Shown in pieces: positions 36,301 through 58,871 of a stretch of 64,000 nucleotides of DNA. The stretch spans positions 2,021,008 through 2,085,007 of the forward strand of contig NC_079896.1 of the NCBI RefSeq assembly GCF_024868665.1. Direction: 5' to 3'. Source of the stretch: Triplophysa rosa. Lineage: Eukaryota; Chordata; Actinopteri; Cypriniformes; Nemacheilidae. The translations under genes were made by a program, and so were the position numbers. How positions within the stretch are numbered: position 1 is the first letter of the stretch; each line of letters begins with the position of its first letter. Under the pieces are notes generated by a model. The model ran no database searches. It saw only the letters and a list, made by a program, of their open reading frames with translations, and was not told where the DNA came from.

Positions 36301-37985
36301 TATAAACTGGTAAAATATAGTACCTTTGTACAAAAATGTAGAAAACGGTACGCAAAATATCACTCAGTTCTTTTGTAAATAGATGAGATAAATGCTAATA
36401 TTATAAAACTGTTACGAACTTTTGCCAGCAAAAAAGTTTGAGTGAACTGTGAAAGATATAAAAACACACAGATATGCAAAAACCACAACATGTTTTTTTT
36501 CTTACTAAAAATAGAGGAAGTGATACAAAACAGAACTCCTTTACATTCTTTGTCACAGCAATACGGACGCACATAAGAATCCTGTGAGGGGATGCGCACT
36601 TTCTCAGTGCCAGTTTATCTTTGGTATGCCACAGAAACTAGATTTTCAAAGAGTTTCATTTATACTGCGTCCCTCTACAACACGTTCTTGAAAAAGGATT
36701 TTTCAAACCGGTTAGGCACAATGCATACAAAGTGTTGAAAAAACACTCGAAACCAATAACTTGACAAGTCAAGTAAGACCTTAAGCGAATGAGTATGTGA
36801 ACGCAGATGTTAATAACTATGCAAACATGATTTAGTTACAGCGAGGGGTGCTATTTCGTACTCTATGGTCAGTTGCTAATTATTGCTAATTATTAGCTAA
36901 TGATAACAGAATTTCGAAGGCAACTGTAGCGCCCCCTTGAGTATTGATGTTTGTTAATGCAATATTAACAAAAGAACACCACAATAACACAAGTACGCTG
37001 AATGAACTCATTCAAATCTAAATCGTAGCGACTGACCATGCGTTTGAATTTACGTTTGCGTACCTGTGTAAAGTACGTTTCTGGCCAAAATGACTTGTAC
37101 CTGCACTGTACACTATATAGAATCTTTAAAATATATATATTTCATGACGTTCCTCAGCTCAGTGCTGTTGTCAGTGCAATGCGTGTGCATGCTAGCTTGG
37201 TTTATGTAGCGTAGACAAAGAAAAAATCTTACAAAAACGCAACTCAGTGCCGTTACCATTCATGTACCTGTCTGAAAGCAGACTAGTCAAATAAGCAGAA
37301 AACAAACACTAAACCTTTGAAGGAATCATAAGACACAAAATCTAAAAAGATAAGGTTAAAATACTGTCCTATAACCTGCCATTATGACGGTTAGCTCTGA
37401 GTTTTTGTTTTTAAGTAACACCCTTTCAGCCTTTCGCTTATACTCTGTGCTTGTGTATATCCATCCATCAGAGTATTTGTGTCGTTCTGACACAGTACAT
37501 CTTCTTTCTGACATGTAGAACCTGTGAGAAATCAAACATTTTAGGCCACAGTGGTGAAAGGCACTTGTGTCCTGCCTCAACTAGTAGAGCGTGCCTACAA
37601 CGTACCCACAAATAAAACGAGTTTCCTTTACATACTCCTATACTTTATATCCTGTTATGTGATGCTCAAATGGCTTTTCGCCAGTCCAAGTCAAGATATG
37701 TCTCAAGAGTTTATATCACCCATTTACAGTTCAACGCTTATATTTACATTTTAACAGATTTCTACCATAAACAGTCCCACAGTAGTGACTGGAATGCCCT
37801 TGGAATAACAATAAGGCTCCTGTGGTAGCGTTTAGCAACATATTTTACACAAACAAAACGATTACGTCAGATACACAAAATCTGTGAAATCCCATGTAGG
37901 GCACTGGAGCATTTCATTTCTGAGTCCACATGCTCGCTTTGGCCCATAGAAGAATAGTAGGACCTCCTTCAATTATATAAAGACT

Positions 37986-47543
<9,558 letters not shown>

Positions 47544-47671
47544 TGAGACGGGCACGGCTTGTACACCCACGGACCCCTGTGACAACAAATGGACACGTTA
47601 CAAACCCGTATATATAAAACACACATCAATGAGAACACATTTCATATGCTTCAAACCTTCCGATCCATTTT

Positions 47672-47959
47672 GTCACTGAAAATGAAAATTCTCTCATCAT
47701 TTATTCGCCTTCATGTCATTCCAAACCTGTACGAGTTTCTTTCTTCTGCAAAACACAAAAGAAGATATTTTGAAAAACGTCGGTTACCAAACGACACGGA
47801 CGCCCATTCACCTCCATTGTATGCACAAAACCACTGAGACATTTCTCTAAATATCTTCTTTTGTGCTCCGCAGAAGAAAGAGTCTTGTGCAGGTTTTGAA
47901 CCACACGTTGGCGAATGAACGGTGACAGAACTTTCATTTTGGATGAACTATCCCTTTAA
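47672..47959. repeat. MITE of the TTAA / TTCACCC family
   Basis: Left part GAAAATTCTCTCATCATTTA and ACACAAAAGAAGATATTTTG, right part AAATATCTTCTTTTGTGCTC and GGATGAACTATCCCTTTAA ending in TTAA at 47956-47959. The left terminus is eroded. Confidence 0.75.
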
Positions 47960-48096
47960 GAGCATGAGTGTGATTTTAACTCATGTGCATGTGTGTAGGT
48001 GTGGATCCGGTAACGTGTGCTAATGAGTTTCAGGCGCTAAATAGAGATCTATTATGAAGTCACAGCTGCCTGGTCCAATAAATACCAGGAGGGCGG

Positions 48097-48101
<5 letters not shown>

Positions 48102-48129
<28 letters not shown>
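48102..48129. repeat. (AC)n microsatellite
   Basis: About 14 AC units. Confidence 0.95.
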
Positions 48130-48130
<1 letters not shown>

Positions 48131-48481
48131 GCACGCTGAAGCACATATGGACACACACCTGTCAGAACGCACAGGGATTGACCGGACAAGAACTCAGAAA
48201 CGACATGTCATTTAAAGTTAGCGTGTGTTTGTGTGCACCTGTACGTAGACTACACGTTAACAGCAGGAATGATTAACGTGTTACACAAAATCATCTCTAT
48301 TTAGCATTTCAGGGAATGAAGCAAACACTTTTCAGCCCAGCAAAATAAAACAGATTACATATTAAATTACTGTAATTACTCTGAAATGTAATTAGTTATG
48401 AGGGTCACAAATGGTATTTTTTGTATATTACAATTATTTGTATTACAAACAATTATTTGTATTATAAATTAATTACAATTA

Positions 48482-48865
48482 TTAAAGGGACAGTCCACCC
48501 AAAAATGAAAATTCTGCGATCATTTACTCACCCTCAAATTGTTCCAAACCTGTATAAGTTTCTTTGTTCTGCGGACCACAAATAACGATATTTGGAAGAA
48601 TGTTAGCAACTGACATTTCTGAGGCACCACTGACTACCATAGTAGAAAAAAGTTGTATATTTTTTGTCCTGTTGACAAAAAAAAGAAGATATTTTCAAGA
48701 ATTTAGGAACGCAAACAGTTCTGGGGCACCTTTGACAACCATTTTATTTTTTTCTACAATGGTAGTCAACAGTGCCTCATAAATGTCAGTTGTTAACATT
48801 CTTTCAAATATCTTTTTTTGTGTTCAGAAATGTATACAGGTTTGGAACAACAGTTTGGAAAGTAA
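48482..48865. repeat. MITE of the TTAA / TTCACCC family, longer variant
   Basis: Opens TTAAAGGGACAGTCCACCC with AAAAATGAAAATTCTGCGAT. The interior pairs ACTGACATTTCTGAGGCACC with GTGCCTCATAAATGTCAGT. The right terminus is decayed. Confidence 0.7.
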
Positions 48866-49369
48866 CTCATGACAAAATCTATACTTAATTTATAATTTAT
48901 AATAAATCTATAATTTATATACTTGCTTACAAAAATAACCATGGAATTACTACATTACCAAAGTTTAACCAAAGTAACCACACATTGACCACCATTTCAC
49001 TATAGTAACCATATAACTATCATTTTTGTAGAAAAACGATCGTAAACCAAATGGTGAACAATCCACCAAAATACTGGTAAATGGTTAATACTTTTACTAT
49101 GGAAAAAAACATTGTAATTTTCATGAGAGAGTCTCAAAGTCCTGATTATGTCCATTCTGACTTAAACATGTCTGTCTGTCTGTGATGGTTCGAGTATAAA
49201 TATTGCAGACAGACAGAAGGCTCGTAAATAGTGTTAAAGTCTCCGACACTCTCATCCGCAACGACTTTTTCACTCTCTCTCCCTTTTCTCTCGTTCTTGG
49301 CTCAGTGCTTTTCTCGCTCCGTCTCTCTTCCCAACCCCCATTCCCTCCGCCGTTCCCTCCCTCCCTGCC

Positions 49370-49520
49370 GGTCGAGGTGGGTGTTCTGGCTGTTATGACT
49401 TGGAGCGGATAATGGCAGCCCTAATGTAGCCAGCCGCTCCTGATGTGGCCCAAAGAGAGGAGAGAAAGGGCCGGGCTTGGGCTCGGGCCAAACGCTGCGA
49501 GATTCCGCCTCTTTTTTTCC
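49370..49520. other. Non-repetitive block upstream of gli1, candidate regulatory element
   Basis: GGATAATGGCAGCCCTAATG, GTAGCCAGCCGCTCCTGATG and GGGCTTGGGCTCGGGCC are unique, GC-balanced and not part of any repeat seen here. A regulatory role or the missing gli1 noncoding exon is possible; inference. Confidence 0.3.
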
Positions 49521-50541
49521 CCGTCTCTCCCCACTTCTGCAGTACTGTTGATTTTTTCTTCAATGGTGAACTTTGTTTTCCAATTTTGCCATTGTTTTTA
49601 TAACCCGACTCAACCCTCAAACCACCCTAAACGGAATTCCTCAGACTCAGATATTCGTTTCGTTTCGTTCCGTCCGCTAGGCATCAAACTCAAGCCGAGG
49701 GTCGGGGGAACACAAATGACTGCTGGACGTGACGTACGCAAGCCAAAGTATCAACAAGAACGTTGGTCAGTCATCAGTCCGATTTTTGCAGCTTTTTGGA
49801 GTCTGAATGCTCTTAAGAGTCTGTTGACCGATGCAACATTGTACATTTGGCATTCATCCACCTGTTACCTAAACACAAAAATGTCTTATTAAACACAGAC
49901 TCAATAGCTAAAGGTGCATTGATAAGATTTGGCCGACATTATATTTAAAGTTGTTATATTGTTATATTCAAAGTGTGTGTTACCTGGGATTTGCTTTGCT
50001 TATTTTATACAGAGAAGTAAAACACGTTTATAAAGGTACAATTTTATAGTGTTAAATCAGCAGATGTTGTGATGGCAACCATAAACTGTTTCATGGAAAC
50101 GTCGCTGAAAAAGGGCGTCTTCCTTTTTCCAACATCTGTTCCCAGCCTCTCTTTCCTAACCTTTACCTCTCTTTCTCTCTTTCTCACTCTCTCCAGACTG
50201 ACCGCCCATCCTGTGCCGTCCATACCTGTGGTTTCCTGTAACCCCCACCCACCCCCAAAATCCTCACACCTCCGTCAGCTCTCGCTTGCTTGCCTTTCCA
50301 CAAAACGTGTTTATAATTTATAACGTTATTAGCTACACATTCACATTCTTATCCTTTCTCTCTCTCTCTCTGTTCTGTGTGTAGTTAATGTCTTCAGGCA
50401 TTTACTGTATCAGGATATTAATGTGCAAAAGTCACAAACTTCTCTTTGAACTCTATATGAGGACTGCAAGAGTAACACGGGCTGGAAGGATGAAGCAGGA
50501 AAACTGCTCCACCAAAACGCTCACAGCTGGAACACAGCTGC

Positions 50542-50545
<4 letters not shown>

Positions 50546-50594
<49 letters not shown>
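50546..50594. repeat. (AC)n microsatellite
   Basis: About 24 uninterrupted AC units. Confidence 0.98.
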
Positions 50595-50863
50595 TTTAGA
50601 ATCTTCGTGGGGACTTGTCTTAAGCATAATTTATGGTCGTGCGTAGGACCTGCGTCCGTAGCTACGCCATAGGCTGTGCATAGCTCTGCGTAGCCTGACG
50701 TGCACCTCTATCCTCTATAAAAGTGTAACAACGCGTCAACTCAACGCGGACCCCAAGCGCTGTGATTGGTCTGTTTGAACCCATCCCTCATGTAAAAAAA
50801 CTCATGTTTACTCAAACGCATTTCTGAATGAATGATGTAAGTAAATGATTTGTTTTTCTGTAT

Positions 50864-51387
50864 TTAAAGCTACAGTTTGTAAAAAAAACGCCGCTAGAGG
50901 GCGCACAATCAAAACAACAACAATGGCATAGCTTGATGACGCTGTGAAGGAGCGTGGAATGATGGGATCTGTTGTCTTCAACTCCACCGCTGATGGCCAT
51001 CAATCAGACGGTAACGAGAAATCATGAGGTAAAGTAATAAAGTTTTATAAATGTTGCGTATAATTGTGGTCCATAAATAAGTGACTGCTCGAAACAAGCT
51101 AGTGGCTTGCTAGACGCTAGACACTACTTCCGCATTTGTCCACGACACTGTTGTCATGCGGTTTCTAAGTCAGTAAAGGCGGTAACATAGGGTAACGCAG
51201 ATATGACGCCATTGACAGGCGACTGCACAGCCCCGTGTCACTGTTGAGAATGCCGATTTTCTCACGATTTACAAGAAGTTGGAAACATTTGAGATATTGT
51301 AAGTACTCAGCTGAACAAAATATATAATAATGGCCTAGGGGTTTTTTGATATTTTTTCTGAAAAATTGTTACAAACTGCACCTTTAA
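50864..51387. repeat. TTAA-flanked DNA element, 524 bp
   Basis: Begins TTAAAGCTACAGTTTGTAA and ends TTACAAACTGCACCTTTAA, with TTAA at both ends and 18-base imperfect inverted repeats. The interior (CGCCGCTAGAGGGCGC near the left) has no coding frame. Confidence 0.8.
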
Positions 51388-51749
51388 CATCTCAAACTGC
51401 AACAAAAGTGACTGTGTACTTTCCGCTATCACTGCTAATGCTTCTCAAACGAGCTGCTTCTTCTTCGCCTCTTGTCTTGGTTCAGGGCTGTACGTTAACT
51501 TTTTTTGCCCAAAGCACTGGTGCTACAGAGGTTTAAAGTTTTGTAGCACAGGCCTAAAAGTTGTAGCACAAGTATAAAACGTATGCTGTCATCATAAAAA
51601 AAAAATGCAAGTGCAGTTCATCACATGACATTAATGTTACATACAGATGGATTAATTAGGACCATAAAATTAGTTTACGTAAATTTGTTTAAATTTTTCT
51701 AAGTTCTGTGTTTTTCATTTTTACTTTACAATAGTGGTATATTTGTCCA

Positions 51750-51915
51750 CACAAATTGCTGTAGTATACTATAGTATTTACTACAGTAAACTGCATCAAA
51801 ACTCCTAGATACTATAGTGTTTTTGAACCTTACTATTGTATACTACAGTCTTTACTACAGTTACTGTACTATCAATTTACTACAAGAGTACTACTATTTT
51901 CTCTAGCAGTATTTT
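51750..51915. repeat. TACTG-family palindromic repeat, third copy, decayed
   Basis: Dense TAGTATACTATAGTATTTAC and CTACAGTAAACTG words as in 1383-1540 and 2616-2840. Termini unclear. Confidence 0.55.
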
Positions 51916-52305
51916 TTCATTTGAGTGTTCAGGTTTAAGGGACTTTTATTTTGACTGGTCGTCGGGATGACGCTTGAGTTTTAGACAAGTGTGTATTTGA
52001 CGATAGCTTTGATATGCTCAGTTCAAGTGTTCATATCCTCACACAGTGCAGACGCAGACAAATCCACAAGTATAACGCGTGTAGCACGTTAAACTGTGTA
52101 GTTTACTCAGTCAGACACGCAGAACAGCCAGATGACGCATTTTAATAACAGGATTCCTCGTCCGCGAGTCCACATTATATGGACATCATGGCAGCCGGAA
52201 AACTCGCAAAATAGACTAAAACTAAGTTAAATATCGGTGAGCCATTGATTAATTTCACACACAAGCACAATGAGAAATGCACTTCACACAAAAACACCGC
52301 TCTGT

Positions 52306-52587
52306 CTAAAGCTGCGGTCACACTTGACTTTTCCCTCCATTGACTTCCATTCATACGCATGCGAATGTGACAGACCGGAAACGCAAGCCCGTCCAACGAT
52401 ATTTCGCTGCGTAGCATAGTTCAAGTTTGGTGAACTCTGACATGTGATTTCGCATCAAGTGAGTGCGTGAGACCAATAGAAGATCAAAACGTCACAGCGT
52501 GACCTCTCGGTACAGAATTGTAAAAAATGGGTATCACCGTCCGAACAATCTTCGGTATTCTCAAAGTCAAGTCTGACCGCGGCTTTA
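52306..52587. repeat. DNA element with TAAAGCTGCGGTCACACTTG ends
   Basis: The left end TAAAGCTGCGGTCACACTTG and right end CAAGTCTGACCGCGGCTTTA are imperfect inverted repeats of 20 bases, and GACTTTTCC is mirrored by AAAGTCAAG. No open frame of note. Superfamily not assigned. Confidence 0.7.
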
Positions 52588-53439
52588 TGCCCCTGACAGT
52601 CGTAGCACGTGCGACATATATGTACTGTATTTACTAGGTTTAATAATCAGTTCCCATCCCCAATTTATAGAGAAAGTTTCCTCCCTGAAGTATAGGAGAA
52701 CACACACAGGCACTTTCTCTATGACCACAGTCTCACACCATCCACAGTGACTCAGAATAGACTCTGAAACCTCGTAATTACCCCTGGACTTACCGTGACC
52801 ACAAGGATTATGTGTAAAGTAGACAAAATAACCAGAATAATCACGGGTGGCCCAGCAGACGTGTGCGTACGTGTTGGGATTTGCTACTGTAATTCTACTG
52901 CCATTGAGAAAACACGGTAGTGAATCTTGACATTTTCTTTCTAAGAAAAGATTCTTTTTTTTCCAAAAAAGTACTAAAACGTTCTATGGTGTACAAAAGA
53001 TACCACATTAATGTCAATGTAGCATACAAAGTACCATGGTTTTACCATCCGGTACCATCACTGTACCATTGTACCATCACAGTAGTTTTTATAAGCGGAG
53101 CAGGAATACGAGAGAAGCTCTGATGAAGCTAGAAAGAGAACAAGAGGAACATGAATTCCAGCGGAACACTCCCTTTTTTCTGAAGACAGAAATCACAAGA
53201 GACCTTTAGATTTTCAAGCTAGTGTGACAGCGTGCAGGGCATCCTCACACGCACACGGGGCGTGATGCGGGCTGAGATCATGTTTCTGTAAGGACATAAG
53301 GACGGATGCAGTTGAACATTTTTCATTTATTGGCCAAGCTTAGATCGTGTATGATGCGATTAAAGGGTGTGGAAAGAGCAGGGTCAGTTTCGCAATAAAT
53401 GCTATTCATTAACCACAAGCACAATCATAAGATCACTTT

Positions 53440-53945
53440 TTATTGTCTCAGTTATTTCTCCTAGACATCAATGAGATTAAAAGGAGAGCAAATGGAAACT
53501 GTTGCTTAAAGGGATACTTCTCCCAAAAATGAAAATTCTGTCATCAGTTATTCACCTTCGAGTTGGGTGAAGTATCACTTGAAGTCTCAACTGCGTCTCA
53601 GATATTTCTCCTGAGAAAAACAGGCAAATGTCTTTCTCTATAAGAGTTTCAGAAGAGATCTCAACAAACTGAGCTCAGATTCGTCACGTCAATATGATTA
53701 CAGATCTCAATGTGAACTCAAACATTTCTCATGAGATTCACCCAAATCCAGATTATTTGACCTCAACAATCTACATTTATTTTACACCTCCATACTCTAC
53801 ATGTGTTTGAACAATTACAGTCTTATTTGTTTCTGTTTTCATTTCTCCCGAGCAATTTTTGGAGAAACATCTGAGACCGAGTTGATGCTGAAACGAAACA
53901 ACCGAGAACTCCATCAAATCTCCTGAGCTATGAAATGTTCCTATC
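53440..53945 (+). repeat. Unnamed ~0.5 kb interspersed repeat, copy 9
   Basis: The longest plus-strand copy: TCAGTTATTTCTCCTAGACA at the left to GAACTCCATCAAATCTCCTG at the right. A short piece of a TTCACCC-type MITE (AAAGGGATACTTCTCCC to GGGTGAAGTATCACTTGAAG, about 53512-53580) interrupts it. Confidence 0.85.
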
Positions 53946-54958
53946 CAATGTGAAGATTCACAGATTTTAAAGAGTAACTATAACAATGTCCTTAAAATGA
54001 CATTTCATGCGGTGTGTAATGTTGCCGTGTGTGAATGTAAGCGGTCTGCCAAGTTGTGAAGCCGAAAGTGAACGAATAACAAAATTGTTGTCTTGCGAAA
54101 AAGGAGTCAACTCTGAATCACGCGAACGAGTCGTCTGTCGTTCTAATTTCAGTTCCGGGTCAGATTTCCGTCACTCGGTGTAATACCTGCTGTTCCATTT
54201 GCGACGCTGCAGCGGTGAACCAATCACAACAGACTAGACCATCTGACCAATCACATCAGAGTATAGCTGACAGAAAGGACAGGTTAATCGCTGAACGAAT
54301 CATTTGAGAGTCAGTCAAGAAGTAAGGTAATAATAACAGCCTATTATTAGAAAATGAAAGCGTTTTTACACCGTGTATGTACGTAAACTTGTTGTTGAAC
54401 ACTCCATAAACCAAAGTAGGACCTTAAAAATCTCAAAATATTGACTCTTTAAAGCATGTACATGGTTACTGTAGATCCATACGTGCAGCTCGACACATTG
54501 TGTGGTCCTTCTGGGTCAAATCTGATTCATTGCACTGGGATAAAGTCACAGACATTGTTTATACGCATGTCTAAATCATTAGTGAGAACGGCTGCGCTGT
54601 GGACCTGTGCACTGTTAATGCCAGAACACTGGACTCCAGCCCGAGTCATTCTCTTTTCAGTTATGTAACATTATGGATCATATTTTCTGGATCATTTGCT
54701 GACATGACTCGCACAGATCTTCCCAGTGAAAAATGTTATGTTATTTCTCAGAAGTTGCTCTTTCGTGGCTCAGGAGATCTGACGTTCTCAGTTGTGTTTC
54801 ATTTAAGTATCAACTGTGATGTTTCTTTCAAAACTGCTCAAGAGATATAAAAATACAAACAAATGAGACAACTGTTAAAACACATGTAGACAAATAATCT
54901 GGATTTGAGTAAATTTGAATGATAAACGTTTGAGTTCCAATTGAGATCTTCAGTAATA

Positions 54959-55291
54959 TTAAAGGAGCACACTCTTAAAAATAAAGGTTCTTAAAAGGTT
55001 CTTCACAGCGATGCCATAGTAGAACCATTCAGCCAAAGGTTCTTTGAAGAACCATCTCTTTCTTACTTTTTTATAATTGGAAGAACCTTTTTTCGCCACA
55101 AAGAACCTTTTGTTTTCAGATGTTAAAGGTTCTTTATGGAACCAAAAGGTTCTTCTATGGCATCGAAGATGCACCCTTTTTAAAGAGTGTAGTTCACTTC
55201 AGAATTTGCCCCGCATTGACTTTCCATAGTCATTATTTTCCTACTATGGAAAGTCAACGGGGGCAAATATTGAAGTGAAATCCCCCGTTAA
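54959..55291. repeat. TTAA-flanked MITE nested in repeat copy 10
   Basis: TTAA at 54959-54962 and 55288-55291. The family sequence across the site would read AATATT(A/G)ACTTTTG, so the insertion used a TTAA made from it. The inner right part mirrors itself: GACTTTCCATAGTCATT against CTATGGAAAGTC. It carries a further insertion at 54970-55189. Confidence 0.8.
54970..55189. repeat. MITE with CACTCTTAAAAA / TTTTTAAAGAGTG ends, third nesting level
   Basis: The inverted ends are imperfect over 13 bases. The interior is filled with AAAGGTTCTT and AAGAACC words, including ACAGCGATGCCATAGTAGAA mirrored by TTCTATGGCATCG. Confidence 0.8.
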
Positions 55292-55983
55292 CTTTTGCTT
55301 GCAGACTTGACAAATCTGAGCAGAGTTTAACATAGTTGACATCTCTTCTGAAACTCGGGTGACAGACACTTTTTTGAAGTTTGCATTCTCTCTCTGTTAA
55401 ATATCATTAAATTAATTTAATGAGAAATTAATTGAGATATTAAACAGATCTCGTCTGCGATTTTTCTTTCTTACGTAAAACGAACACGTAAACTATGACA
55501 GAATGAGCGATGGTCAACAGCAACGGTCATTTATTCTCCACACTTCACCTGTTGCAGTCAGGCTGTGAAAAAGCTTTTGTTTTCTCATTTTACGAATCCC
55601 AGGATCTCCAAATGAACAACTAATAGGATTAACTTATATTTTGTGTTAATTTGCGCATGTTTTTGCACATAGATTTTTAAATAGTAAACTTTACTTAAAA
55701 ACTGTGTGCAAAAACTTGATCGAATTTACTTTGCCAACTGTATGCAAAAACTAAAAAAAAAAAAAAATGAAGTAAATCCTATTAGTTGTTTTTTCAGTGC
55801 ACCCACTCGACCATCACACAGAGAGAGAAAACCATCCACATCGACTGCCTCATCAAGAGTCATTTACATCACTACAACACTAACAAATGAGCCCATCAAC
55901 TCACTGAGAAAGAGAGAGATGAGAAGTAAATGAGTTGAATTTGCTCTCGGGCTGAGCAAGCAGAGAGCCGTACCGCGGTATTC

Positions 55984-55986
<3 letters not shown>

Positions 55987-56029
<43 letters not shown>

Positions 56030-56032
56030 GTG
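55987..56032. repeat. (TG)n microsatellite
   Basis: About 22 TG units with one CG interruption. Confidence 0.97.
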
Positions 56033-57224
56033 GCCCGAGCGTGAGCCAAACATCGCTCAGAAATGCTCGACGCCAAATGATTCACTGATCAAATTACACA
56101 CACACACAAGCTGCCAGACAAACCTCAACAGCCAATGCTTGATATTGATAACAGCTTAACAACTCCTTCATAAAGAGCTTCAGAAAGCAGATTTAACACA
56201 GTAAAGCCGCTACGCCAGTAAAACAAACATCATTCTTGGGCAGCAACAGCAATTTGCTAGTGCCGACGTCAACATTTTGTAACACATTGTAACTGATCGT
56301 CCACACCCCAAGCCCAATTTGAAATGCTAACACAACTTTAATTTACTTTAATGTTTAAAAAGTACAAAAATCTGTAGCACAAAATAACAGTGTTTAGCCA
56401 TAAGTAAATTCACTAAACGCTTCAAAAGTTTCTTTGATGCCATATTAGTTACAACATAATTCCCATTTTTCCCTTTGTTTTATTTTATAATTTTGATGAA
56501 TTTATTATTCTTCTATAATGTGGAAAAAATATGAACACATAAGTGAGTAAGTGTCCAAAAACTGTTGACCAATAGTGTACATATTTATATTTTTGCAGTT
56601 GTTTATACATTACTTACAATGCACAACTCAACTTGTATATTACTTACTACGTATTTTTATAATACCAAGAGCTCCTGACACTCCTGAAATTCCAATCCTA
56701 TTAAACACATGAATAAAATAAACACATATTTTACATTTCTGTATTTAATCCCATGTTATTTCGCAATATTTTATTTCATTTTATCATGCTTCATGAACTT
56801 TTTGAGCAGCCCCAGACAGGCAGAAAGTGAGAGAAAGAGTGAAGAAAACTTCCAGCACACAACATGGAAAACATCTAGGAGCAGGAAGTTTGTGCGTGTG
56901 AGAAAGTTTGACTGTGTGTGGCATTCAGACGCCCTCCAGGTCCATCACTGCACTCGCAGAACGAATGAAAAACAAAGACAGAGTGAAGAGACATTCGCTG
57001 CTGTTGTGTTTTGAGTCTTGTACTCATTGCTTTATCTAGAGAAGCATCATTTCAGTGTCACCGTCTCAATGGCTAAACAAAGTGTCAGATCGCTGCATTA
57101 TATTTTTAAGTACAGTCAACTTGCCTTTACAAGTGATTAACATATCATATTTTGTTTTACATTTAGTCATTAATTTATAGCGATTTTTTTATATAGCGAA
57201 TTTTGCTATAATTTATATTTATAA

Positions 57225-57500
57225 GTTGCTTACTTATTGATGCATTTGAAGTCCCGTGAACTGGAAGTTGCGATCATTTTTACTTCCGTATTGTGATGCA
57301 TTTCCAAGTGAAACAGAATTTCGAATGAGGAAAATAAGTGGGCGTGGCTTGTTTTCCACTGCGATTTGATTGGATGTATAAAAAACAGCTGCTGCATTTT
57401 GAAATGGATCTGGGAGCAGACTGACAGTTGAAGGGGAGGAGTTAACGGATGCTCCGCCCAAGCCGTCTAACGTACATCATTTGAGATTGATAGTCACTAG
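57225..57500. repeat. Probable interspersed repeat
   Basis: GTGGGCGTGGCTTG and GATTTGATTGGATGTATAA resemble the stretch GTTGGGCGTGGCCAATAAAA near 13190, and TCACTAGAGGGCGGAAGTGC is a repeat-like tail. Boundaries and class unknown. Confidence 0.35.
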
Positions 57501-57980
57501 AGGGCGGAAGTGCATTTTCAGATTTTAAATGAAGATTACGAGGGCACATGAATTTTAAAAAGAGAAAGCAATTTACAATAAACACTGCAATATTTCATGA
57601 AAAAGTAGGAATTGCATTTTTTTATTTCACAGGGTCTTAAGTAAAATCTAAAAAGTTTCTTGAAAGCCAAGTTGAGTGTACCTAAAAATGTATTGCAGCA
57701 AACAAAATGACAGTATACTCCTCATGATCTTCAGTAATGGATGGGGATAAACAAAGATGAAGTTACAATAGACTTCTACACAGAATACACAACAAAATTA
57801 TTCTAGAACTGCTCTCCTATAGTGCACTATATTTGATCTCTGAAACTGAATAACAACTTATTTCCCAAAGTTTGTTCATTTTTTTACCCACAATGCACAG
57901 TGATTTTCAGGTTACGTCAGTACACTTGTTAACTCCTTAGTACCCATGACTCAATGCTAGACTGCTACCCGATAAGTTTG

Positions 57981-58549
57981 TTAAAGGGGTCATATGGTGC
58001 GAATACGTGTTTTTCTGTGTCTTTGGTGTGTTATAAGTTGCTCATGCATGTATTAGACACATAAAATTGCAAAAATGAAAGCGTCGGAACAAAAGATGCA
58101 TTCTAAATAAAAGCGAATGCTCATGCAGACCTGCCTGAAACGCCTGGTGTGACCACACCCCCACAAATCTACGTCAGTTGGTGGTCTGATTTGACTAAGA
58201 CCGCCCAAGTGTAAACGCAAGTAAGGTGGGCGTACCTGTCAGTACAATTGAAGAGGAACCTGATGTTCCAAATATGGGAAGAAACGTTACATTTCCATCA
58301 CACGCTTGCAGTATTCCACCAATCACTACGCACTGGTGAACTGGCCAATCATAGCACACCTCACTTTTCAGAGCCATGAGCTTTGTAAAAAATCCGCGCG
58401 TTTCAGAGAGGCGGGGCAAAGAGGAGATAGAAACATGCACGGTATGTGGAAAATACAGCGTTTTTGAACCTTAAATCGTGTATACACATTACATTACATC
58501 TAAAACAAATGATAATATTCATTTTAGCCGTGCAATATGACCCCTTTAA
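57981..58549. repeat. TTAA MITE, TTAAAGGGGTCATATG type, full-length copy
   Basis: Begins TTAAAGGGGTCATATGGTGC and ends CAATATGACCCCTTTAA, with TTAA at both ends and about 16-base inverted repeats. Its right 355 bases match 45738-46054. Confidence 0.88.
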
Positions 58550-58552
58550 CAT

Positions 58553-58800
58553 TAGTAAATGCAACATGAACTAACAATGAACAATATAGTTTTGAGCATT
58601 TATTGTTTTTTGTAATGTTAGTTAATTTTGAATTAACTAAAGTTCCAACTTTTGATAAAAAAAACGTGTTAGTAAATGCTAAAATGAACATGAACTAAGA
58701 TAAATAAATGCTTTAGAAATATTGTTAATTGTTCGTTTATGTTAGGGAATGCATTAACTAACTTTAACAAATACAACCACACTGAAGTGTAACCAACTAT
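58553..58800. repeat. AACATTAGTAAATGC-type AT-rich repeat
   Basis: ACATTAGTAAATGCAACATG at the left is mirrored by GTTAGGGAATGCATTAACTA at the right, with ATGAACTAACAATGAACAAT words inside. A folded-back repeat lying directly against the MITE before it. Confidence 0.6.
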
Positions 58801-58871
58801 AAGAAAATTAACTTTGGACCCTTTTACGATACAATCCATAAAGCCAAAGAGATGGAATATAAGCTAAGTAT

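Larger units (their letters stand above)
32481..37985. other. Region between the ZEB-like promoter and the gli1 stop codon
   Basis: Mostly unique or AT-rich sequence. It includes a C-homopolymer at about 33101-33112, palindromic CCATGGTGTACCATGG at about 33910, an AC microsatellite (35275-35339), a MITE (35573-35817) and the presumed gli1 3' UTR below 37985. Open frames here (for example 33991-34320 and 36360-36599, minus) carry no motif I recognise. Confidence 0.55.
54755..55460 (-). repeat. Unnamed ~0.5 kb interspersed repeat, copy 10 (inverted), with two nested insertions
   Basis: Left part GGCTCAGGAGATCTGACGTT and GTTCTCAGTTGTGTTTCATT; right part resumes at 55292 with CTTTTGCTTGCAGACTTGAC and GAGATATTAAACAGATCTCG. 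The interruption 54959-55291 is described separately. Confidence 0.85.
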
